Source: an uncultured Oscillospiraceae bacterium (GTDB taxonomy: Bacteria; Bacillota; Clostridia; Oscillospirales; Acutalibacteraceae). Taken from it: a stretch of 30,806 bases of DNA. The first letter of the stretch is position 1; each line of letters begins with the position of its first letter. The notes below the pieces were generated by a model. That model searched no databases, was not told the origin of the DNA, and was given only the letters and a program-made list of their open reading frames with translations. The position numbers were made by a program, and so were the translations under genes. The stretch covers positions 1-30,806 of the forward strand of contig CAUFXR010000025.1 in the NCBI GenBank assembly GCA_959596515.1, in the 5' to 3' direction. Positions 25,664 to 30,806 of this stretch are shown one piece after another.

Positions 25664-25680
25664 AGTCTTTCCTTCCTTGC

Positions 25681-25739
25681 TATAATTGATCTATCAATAA
25701 TTGATAGATCAATTATAGCAAATCAGGCTGCTTTGTCAA
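25681..25739 (-). promoter_or_regulatory. MarR operator/promoter of the exporter operon
   Basis: On the minus strand TTGACA (25734-25739), a 16-base spacer and TATAAT (25712-25717) form the promoter. The TATAAT is the edge of a perfect palindrome (25681-25717): arms of 18 bases built on TATAATTGATCTATCAAT around one central base. A MarR dimer, or two dimers, bound here would cover the -10 element and start site. Confidence 0.88.
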
Positions 25740-25845
25740 TTTCCTTTTCGCGTTTTTATCGTTTCCTCAGGGCCGCAACGACAGAAAAAAGGCTTTTCCT
25801 CACGAAAATCTCTGTTTTGCTTTCTCGAGAGGCACAGAACGCAGA

Positions 25846-25881
25846 AACAGGCCGGGGACGAAAATTCACCCCCGGCCTGTT
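25846..25881 (-). terminator. Terminator of the ribonucleotide reductase gene
   Basis: AACAGGCCGGGG (25846-25857) pairs perfectly with CCCCGGCCTGTT (25870-25881) around a 12-base loop, about 45 bases beyond the nrdJ stop codon. Confidence 0.8.
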
Positions 25882-25923
25882 CAAAAATCATATCTTCAAA
25901 TTTCCATTTCCAATTTTACCGGA

Positions 25924-28185
25924 TCATCCGCATTTGGAATAACCGCAGTTACGGCAAATGACACATCCGCCCTCGTGTTCCAGTTTCGCGCCGCATTCGG
26001 GACAAAATTTCATTCTGCCCGGCACCACAGTCTCCGCATGCGAAGACACCGCGCCCGCCGGAAGAGACGGCTCCGGCTCGGCCCAATGGCCTAGCCGCAC
26101 CTGCTGCTGGTAAACCCGCTCGATCGCCTTGGCGATGGCGTCAGGACACGAGGTGCATTTCATGCCGCTTTGTCGTATTGTCGACGGACACCGAATTCCT
26201 TTCAGTTGATCGATAATACTTTTCACGTCGATTCCGGAACGAAGCGCAATAGACGCTAAACGAGCGGTCGCTTCTGACTGAGAAGGACATCCTCCCGCTT
26301 TGCCGGTGTTGGTAAAGATCTCACAGATCCCCTTATCGTCGTAGTTTACCGTAATATACAAGTTTCCGCATCCGATTTTCACCCGTTCGGTAATGCCGGT
26401 GGTCATATCGGGACGAGGCCGGGGCTTGATTACTGGCTGACCTTCCTCAGCCACAGGTTCCTCTTGTCCATCCTTTTTCACTTTTCCGATATTCAGCACC
26501 TGCTCGCTGCGGCTGCCGTCACGGTAAATGGTCACACCCTTACAACCCAGGCGGAAGGCCAGCTTGTAAACCTCAGCAACCTCTTCCCGAGTAGCACTAT
26601 TGCAGAAATTCACAGTCTTTGACACCGCGTTGTCAGTATGACGCTGGAATGCCGCCTGCATACGGATGTGGTATTCCGGGCTGACCTCGTGAGCGGAAAC
26701 GAACACCCTGCGGATCTCCTCGGGAATCTCCTCGATTCCTTCCAGGCTTCCCTGCTTGGCGATCTTTTTCATCAACTGATCGGAGTACAGGCCCTTTTCC
26801 TCCAGCACCTCCCGCAAAATGGGATTTACCTCGATCATTTCCGTGCCATCCATAATATTCCGGATATAAACATAACCGAAAATCGGTTCCACTCCGGAGG
26901 AACAGGAGGCCAGAAGAGACAGGGTTCCGGTAGGAGCGATGGTGGTGACTGTGGCGTTGCGCTGAGGATAGGCCTGATCCAAGGTGCTTTCATGGAACAG
27001 CGGGAAGGTTCCGCGGATTTTCGCCAGCTCTCGGCTTTCCTCCCGGCCCGCCTCAGTGACCGCCTTCATAACGGTTTCCGCCAATTGTACGGCTTGCTCT
27101 GAGTTGTATGGAATCTTCAGCCGCAACAGGGCGTCAGCCCAACCCATAACGCCTAAGCCGACCTTTCGGGTCTGCTTGGTCATAAAGTCGATTTCTTTTA
27201 AGGGATATTTATTGGCGTCGATCACGTTATCCAGGAAATGCACCGCTTTTTTGGCGGTAGCTTTCAGCTTGTCCCAGTCAAAAGCGTAAACGCCGTTTTC
27301 TTCCTTGAGCATTTTAGTCAGATTGATCGATCCGAGGTTGCAGGATTCATAGGGCAGCAGCGGCTGTTCGCCGCAGGGGTTTGTGGATTCGATTTCTCCA
27401 GATTTTGGCACCACGTTATCCCGATTCAAGCGATCCAGGAAAATAATTCCCGGCTCGCCGTTGTGCCAGGCCGCGTCCACAATACAATCGAACACTTCCC
27501 GGGCGTTCAACGTACCGGTAACCTTTCCGCCGTGAGGATCTACCAGTTCATAATCTTTTCCCGCCTCCACGGCGTTCATAAATTTCTCTGTCAGCCCTAC
27601 TGAGATATTAAAATTGGTAATTTCCTTATTATTGGTTTTGCAATGGATAAATTCCATAATATCCGGGTGATCTACCCGAAGGATGCCCATATTGGCGCCC
27701 CGACGGGTACCGCCCTGTTTAACGGCCTCAGTGGCCATATTGAATACTTTCATAAAGCTGATCGGTCCTGACGCCACACCGCCCGTAGAGTTCACCGCGC
27801 TGCCGCAAGGGCGCAGCCGGGAAAAGGAAAAGCCGGTCCCGCCGCCGGATTTATGAATCAGAGCCGCCTGCTTGATGGTTTCAAAAATACCTTCCATGGT
27901 ATCCTCTATCGGAAGCACAAAGCAGGCGGAAAGCTGGCCCAGCGGTCTGCCTGCGTTCATTAAGGTAGGAGAGTTCGGCAAAAACTCTAAATTGGTCATC
28001 ATTTCATAAAAGGAATCGGCAAGCGCCTCACAGTCGGCTTTTTCATCGTACCGACGATCAGACGCGGCAATCGCGCCGGCCACCCGGCGGAACAATTCCT
28101 CCACGGTTTCAATAACGACGCCTTCGCCATTTTTCATCAGGTAACGACGCTCTAATACGGTAAGCGCGTTTTTCGAAAGCTCCAT
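25924..28185 (-). CDS. nrdJ: Adenosylcobalamin-dependent class II ribonucleotide reductase NrdJ
   Basis: A 753-residue enzyme that makes deoxyribonucleotides using vitamin B12, so it works with or without oxygen. The radical site N269-C271-E273 (ESTNPCGEQPLLPYESCNLG) is intact. C88 (LSACFVL) and C282 form the reducible pair, and the C271-C282 spacing of 11 matches the family. The C-terminal part has the TSCPD domain (IGCGNLYITVNYDDKGIC, MKCTSCPDAIAKAIERVYQQ) and ends in a zinc ribbon (FCPECGAKLEHEGGCVICRNCGYSKCG has the CxxC pairs), normal for this group. I use the ATG at 28185, preceded by AGGAGG; a longer in-frame start lies inside the promoter. Two NrdR-like boxes overlap the promoter. Confidence 0.96.
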   Translation of the reverse strand: MELSKNALTVLERRYLMKNGEGVVIETVEELFRRVAGAIAASDRRYDEKADCEALADSFYEMMTNLEFLPNSPTLMNAGRPLGQLSACFVLPIEDTMEGIFETIKQAALIHKSGGGTGFSFSRLRPCGSAVNSTGGVASGPISFMKVFNMATEAVKQGGTRRGANMGILRVDHPDIMEFIHCKTNNKEITNFNISVGLTEKFMNAVEAGKDYELVDPHGGKVTGTLNAREVFDCIVDAAWHNGEPGIIFLDRLNRDNVVPKSGEIESTNPCGEQPLLPYESCNLGSINLTKMLKEENGVYAFDWDKLKATAKKAVHFLDNVIDANKYPLKEIDFMTKQTRKVGLGVMGWADALLRLKIPYNSEQAVQLAETVMKAVTEAGREESRELAKIRGTFPLFHESTLDQAYPQRNATVTTIAPTGTLSLLASCSSGVEPIFGYVYIRNIMDGTEMIEVNPILREVLEEKGLYSDQLMKKIAKQGSLEGIEEIPEEIRRVFVSAHEVSPEYHIRMQAAFQRHTDNAVSKTVNFCNSATREEVAEVYKLAFRLGCKGVTIYRDGSRSEQVLNIGKVKKDGQEEPVAEEGQPVIKPRPRPDMTTGITERVKIGCGNLYITVNYDDKGICEIFTNTGKAGGCPSQSEATARLASIALRSGIDVKSIIDQLKGIRCPSTIRQSGMKCTSCPDAIAKAIERVYQQQVRLGHWAEPEPSLPAGAVSSHAETVVPGRMKFCPECGAKLEHEGGCVICRNCGYSKCG

Positions 28186-28211
28186 TTTTTGTTTCCTCCT
28201 CAAAAAGGTTG

Positions 28212-28258
28212 ATACTATATATTGTATCACCAATGAATAATAAGTCAATATTTTGTAG
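28212..28258 (-). promoter_or_regulatory. nrdJ promoter with two NrdR-like boxes
   Basis: On the minus strand TTGACT (28243-28248), 16 bases and TACAAT (28221-28226) form the promoter. ATACAATATATAGTAT (28212-28227) and CTACAAAATATTGACT (28243-28258) match the NrdR box core CWATATATWG at 10/10 and 9/10. Their spacing is exactly 31 bp, three helical turns, as for known tandem NrdR boxes. The boxes cover the -10 and -35 elements, so NrdR with bound dATP should repress nrdJ. Confidence 0.82.
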
Positions 28259-28546
28259 ATTATTTTTTATATTTTACAAATCGCCCGGTGGTTTTTCACC
28301 GTATTTTTCAATGGATTCTGCCTTTGGATTCTGATATTTTTCTTTGCGGCGAATCAACTGTGAAAGATGGTTTCCTATTTTTGTTCTACACCAAAAAAGC
28401 TTTGATAATTCACATTTCCAACGCTAGGCGATAAAACGCTTCGCCACACGCTCTCCCTGCGCAAGCCTGTGAGCCTTTTCCCGATCAGGTGGCCGAAATT
28501 CTAATGAATTTTCCCATTTTCATCCCGGCCGCTTCTATTTTTCCCG
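28259..28546. other. Intergenic stretch upstream of nrdJ
   Basis: A/T-rich sequence between the divergently placed nrdJ promoter and the stop codon of the chimeric amidase gene. No gene or strong terminator seen. Confidence 0.45.
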
Positions 28547-29446
28547 TTAAAGGGACGGAAATCCGAAATAGCTGAGCAGTCCCTGATAGATTCCCCAAGC
28601 GAATCCCCACTGATCATCCCGCAGTTTCTGCGCATCCTCCCAATTGCTGAGATACGCCAGTTCCACCAGCGCCGCGGGCATGGTGGTGCGTCGTAAAACA
28701 AACAGGGATGGGTTGATCCGAACGCCGTTATCTCGGGTTCCTACTCTCTCCACAATCCCGTTGAGGATATGCTGTGCCAGCCAGTACGACTGGGTATTAG
28801 TCCGGTAAACATAGAGTTCTCCATCGTTCAGTTTGATGGCTCGCTGCTCGAAACCCTCGCCCCAGCCGTCCGATGCCTGACCGGAAATGTACTCAGCAAG
28901 GGCCTCCTTTTCCTCCGGAAGAAGTGTCCCATTCACCTTGCATTCGGCCACACCCCACAACTGACCGTCACGGCTTTCCACATCCAGCATCACGGACTGG
29001 ACTTTCGTGTTTACGCCGTCCGGTTTGTCATACCAGTGCATCAGACCACGGTTTTTTTCTTCAGGCATCTGGTTTTCCAGCAGTGCTTCGTGAATACATG
29101 ACTGATAGTCCCTCAATTCACTCCCATCCAGGTCGTTGCCATACTCCTCCAGATCTCCCCAGTCGTCGTAAGCATAGAGTTGGGCCGTGAGTGGCATATA
29201 AAACTTGATCGTCTGGGGCTCAGGAGGCAGGATTTGAAATTGGTCCTCACCAATGATCAAGGCAAGGCCTCTGCCGTTGTCCCATTTCACATGAAATTGC
29301 CCTACATCATCGATATATTTCAGAGTGCCCATGCTGCCGGGTGGAATAGGGTGAGGATCGTTGCCCATCTTCGTCAGCCGAACACGACTTCCTTTGGGAT
29401 ACTGCTCCCGCAGGAATTCCAGCCATTCTCTCGAGACCTCTCTCAT
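28547..29446 (-). CDS. Chimeric protein: DUF4314 + integrative-element domain + C-terminus of a cell-wall amidase
   Basis: A 299-residue frame with three unrelated parts. Residues 1-72 (YPKGSRVRLTKMGNDPHPIP, GTLKYIDDVGQFHVKWDNG) are DUF4314. Residues ~80-215 (FYMPLTAQLYAYDDWGDLEE through ISGQASDGWGEGFEQR and GELYV) resemble a DUF6329-type protein common on integrative conjugative elements. From residue ~216 the sequence YRTNTQSYWLAQHILNGIVE, GVRINPSLFVLRRTTMPAAL and VELAYLSNWEDAQKLRDDQ is the C-terminal third of an N-acetylmuramoyl-L-alanine amidase (Amidase_3), including its catalytic-domain Glu in LVELAYLSN. The amidase zinc-binding N-terminal part is absent, so it cannot be active. The ATG at 29446 overlaps the upstream gene stop (4 bases). 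Probably a deletion fusion or assembly join near 28805-28813. Confidence 0.8.
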   Translation of the reverse strand: MREVSREWLEFLREQYPKGSRVRLTKMGNDPHPIPPGSMGTLKYIDDVGQFHVKWDNGRGLALIIGEDQFQILPPEPQTIKFYMPLTAQLYAYDDWGDLEEYGNDLDGSELRDYQSCIHEALLENQMPEEKNRGLMHWYDKPDGVNTKVQSVMLDVESRDGQLWGVAECKVNGTLLPEEKEALAEYISGQASDGWGEGFEQRAIKLNDGELYVYRTNTQSYWLAQHILNGIVERVGTRDNGVRINPSLFVLRRTTMPAALVELAYLSNWEDAQKLRDDQWGFAWGIYQGLLSYFGFPSL

Positions 29447-30486
29447 GATAGTCCTCCAATCGTTATGCCCTGCTGGGGCGTATTTTGTTCCAGCTCCAAT
29501 CGGAGCGTTTTCACTGCGGCGGCGATTTCTGGGTCGCGCTTGAAACTGTCCAGTTGCAAGTGATCCGTGAAGAAGTGCTGTTCTCCATTCAGCGACCGAA
29601 CCAGATCCACTGTGGCGATACCGTCCTTGGTGACGCCCAGCCGTTTCTCTGGCCGGTCACTGTCCAGGTAGGTGCGGATGGCCTCCTCCAAGGTCAAGTC
29701 CCGGTAGATTTGCTCTCCGGGGATGTTGCAGTCGGTCATCACGAACCATGCGTAGGTGTGGGGACGGTCGGGATTGGCGGCTTCTCGGAGTGCCTGTTTC
29801 CCAGCCTCTGTCAAGCCATAATTGCAGCCTCTCCGGGGGTTCTCCTCCCCAGCAAAGTCCAGCAGAATGTCGTCCACCGCCTTCCGCACTGCGGGATCGT
29901 CCGTCAGCGTTTCATAGCGGAAGCCTGTGGTGGCTTGATATGGAAGTTCCTCCCGAATGGTGTCCAAGTATTTCTGGGTATCTGTGAAGGTCTGTTCTTC
30001 ACCACTGGCGTAGGTGATCCGACCCACAGGCTTTGCCTGTTGGGCCATCCGTTGCTGACGCAGGTCGTAGGAATAAAGGTACCCCTGATATTCCCCAGGG
30101 GAAGGGGTGCAGCGCAGGCAGTAGCGGTAGTGCTCCGTCTCCGCGATATAGCCGAAGCATCGGCCGTCCTCGGTGATCTTACCGCCGTGCTGGTAGCAGT
30201 AGTTTCTCATCGAAGCCAGATTCGTAAGGGGACCATCCGCCCGGAGCATATCCACAAACTTCTGAAGTTCGTCTTTGAATTCCCCCGTGTTGAACTGGTC
30301 GCCGTTGTGGGGCCACCAAGTGTGGTAGAATTCTTTTCCGGAAGCTCCGAAGTCCATCCGTATATGGCCTACCGTTCCCAGCACCGCATCCTCGGCCTCG
30401 TCCATCTGAGAATAGAAAAGGCCCGCCTCCTCAATGGAAGCGGGCCTAATATGAACTGGTGTATTTACTTTTGCTTTCTGCTCCAT
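29443..30486 (-). CDS. Integrative-element accessory protein with LPD-type domains
   Basis: A 347-residue hydrophilic protein beginning MEQKAKVNTPVHIRPASIEE. The first half (AVLGTVGHIRMDFGASGKEF, HTWWPHNGDQFNTGEFKDEL, GYLYSYDLRQQRMAQQAKPV) resembles the large-polyvalent-protein-associated (LPD28-like) domain found in conjugative-element cargo proteins. The second half (RGCNYGLTEAGKQALREA, GEQIYRDLTLEEAIRTYLDS, RLGVTKDGIATVDLVRSLNG) recurs in the same class. No enzymatic motif is visible. I place the start at the ATG at 30486, which has GAGGTG 7 bases upstream. The frame stays open for 89 more codons (see next entry). Its stop overlaps the DUF4314 gene start, so the two form one operon. Confidence 0.75.
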   Translation of the reverse strand: MEQKAKVNTPVHIRPASIEEAGLFYSQMDEAEDAVLGTVGHIRMDFGASGKEFYHTWWPHNGDQFNTGEFKDELQKFVDMLRADGPLTNLASMRNYCYQHGGKITEDGRCFGYIAETEHYRYCLRCTPSPGEYQGYLYSYDLRQQRMAQQAKPVGRITYASGEEQTFTDTQKYLDTIREELPYQATTGFRYETLTDDPAVRKAVDDILLDFAGEENPRRGCNYGLTEAGKQALREAANPDRPHTYAWFVMTDCNIPGEQIYRDLTLEEAIRTYLDSDRPEKRLGVTKDGIATVDLVRSLNGEQHFFTDHLQLDSFKRDPEIAAAVKTLRLELEQNTPQQGITIGGLS

Positions 30487-30753
30487 AGCATTCACCTCTG
30501 AATTGGAATTGTAAATTTGCCAATCTGGGTGTCCCATCCTTCCCAGTACTACTCGTTGAAATGCGATGGAAATATCATCATCGCTATAATCTCCACGGTT
30601 GAAATTCGATGCACTGATGACATCTTCTCTAATGTCTGCAGCAAATCTTTCATCAAGGCTGGCGATATATGTCCCAAAAACTTTGTGAATATATGCTTTG
30701 ATGTCACTATCCAACTGCTCCGATAAAGAATAACATTCAGGAGGAATTGCCAT
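30487..30753 (-). CDS. Small acidic integrative-element protein, read in frame with the next gene
   Basis: Eighty-nine codons from an ATG at 30753 (MAIPPECYSLSEQLDSDIKA, then DERFAADIREDVISASNFNR, DYSDDDISIAFQRVVLGRMG) look genuinely coding. They resemble short proteins of Gram-positive conjugative elements that end in a DDDI..A..RVL.. pattern. There is no stop before the next ATG at 30486, so either the two are one 436-residue fusion or an original stop codon was lost. The start is uncertain: only a weak AAAGGA site precedes the ATG, and a plus-strand start overlaps it. Confidence 0.5.
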
Positions 30754-30806
30754 GTCACAGATCGCATCCTTTTATCTTCTCAAAGACGGCCGGCGGCAGG
30801 AACTGT
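30752..30806 (+). CDS. Start of a plus-strand gene cut by the window end
   Basis: An ATG at 30752 lies 6 bases after a perfect AGGAGG (30740-30745) and opens MSQIASFYLLKDGRRQEL without a stop to the window edge. Codon choice looks coding. Only 18 residues are visible, so no function is assigned. It overlaps the minus-strand ATG at 30753, so at least one of these two starts is probably not used. Confidence 0.45.
   Translation, partial: MSQIASFYLLKDGRRQEL

Overview
The window looks like chromosomal DNA from an anaerobic, endospore-forming member of the Clostridia (Firmicutes). The signs are AGGAGG-type ribosome binding sites, a T-box leader, a YesM/YesN-type two-component system, a cobalamin-dependent class II ribonucleotide reductase, PduL used outside any microcompartment cluster, a DUF896 protein, and a BclA-like collagen protein of the exosporium type. 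The genus cannot be fixed from this sequence.

Layout. 1-3563: a LacI repressor (cut by the window edge) downstream of a phosphomannose-isomerase-like cupin gene with a strong promoter and LacI-type operator, then a divergent aldo/keto reductase with its own promoter and terminator. 4081-6699: the tRNA methyltransferase TrmO, a small XRE repressor with a striking double-palindrome operator, and a collagen-like surface protein with 95 uninterrupted Gly-X-Y triplets. 7276-11796: a broken carbohydrate-uptake locus. It holds a frameshifted YesM-type kinase, its YesN-type regulator, and the first half of a sugar-binding lipoprotein gene joined directly to what looks like the last ~65 codons of an alpha-L-rhamnosidase-type gene. 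12350-16369: type IV uracil-DNA glycosylase, PduL, a phosphoglycerate mutase/DUF896 pair, and two tRNA genes (Gln-CTG, Pro-CGG). 16929-21328: TrpB2 under a Trp-type T-box, a divergent zinc alcohol dehydrogenase, and NagA. 21682-25663: a marR-ABC-ABC operon encoding a heterodimeric exporter, with a perfect 37-base palindrome over its promoter. 25924-28185: class II ribonucleotide reductase with two NrdR-like boxes exactly 31 bp apart. 28547-30806: genes of integrative-element type, one of which ends as the C-terminus of a cell-wall amidase.

How it fits together. Most transcription units are short and carry recognisable control elements: LacI, XRE, MarR, NrdR, T-box and YesMN. The most notable theme is gene breakage. 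Two junctions (near 7475-7500 and near 28805-28813) join unrelated genes, and one A5 homopolymer carries a one-base frameshift. Either this genome has undergone recent deletions in accessory loci, or the assembly contains misjoins; read mapping would separate these. I did not find a clearly new defence or biosynthetic system. The best candidates for undescribed biology are the XRE/collagen region with its ACGT palindromes, the two chimeric genes, and a cluster of hairpins downstream of tRNA-Pro.
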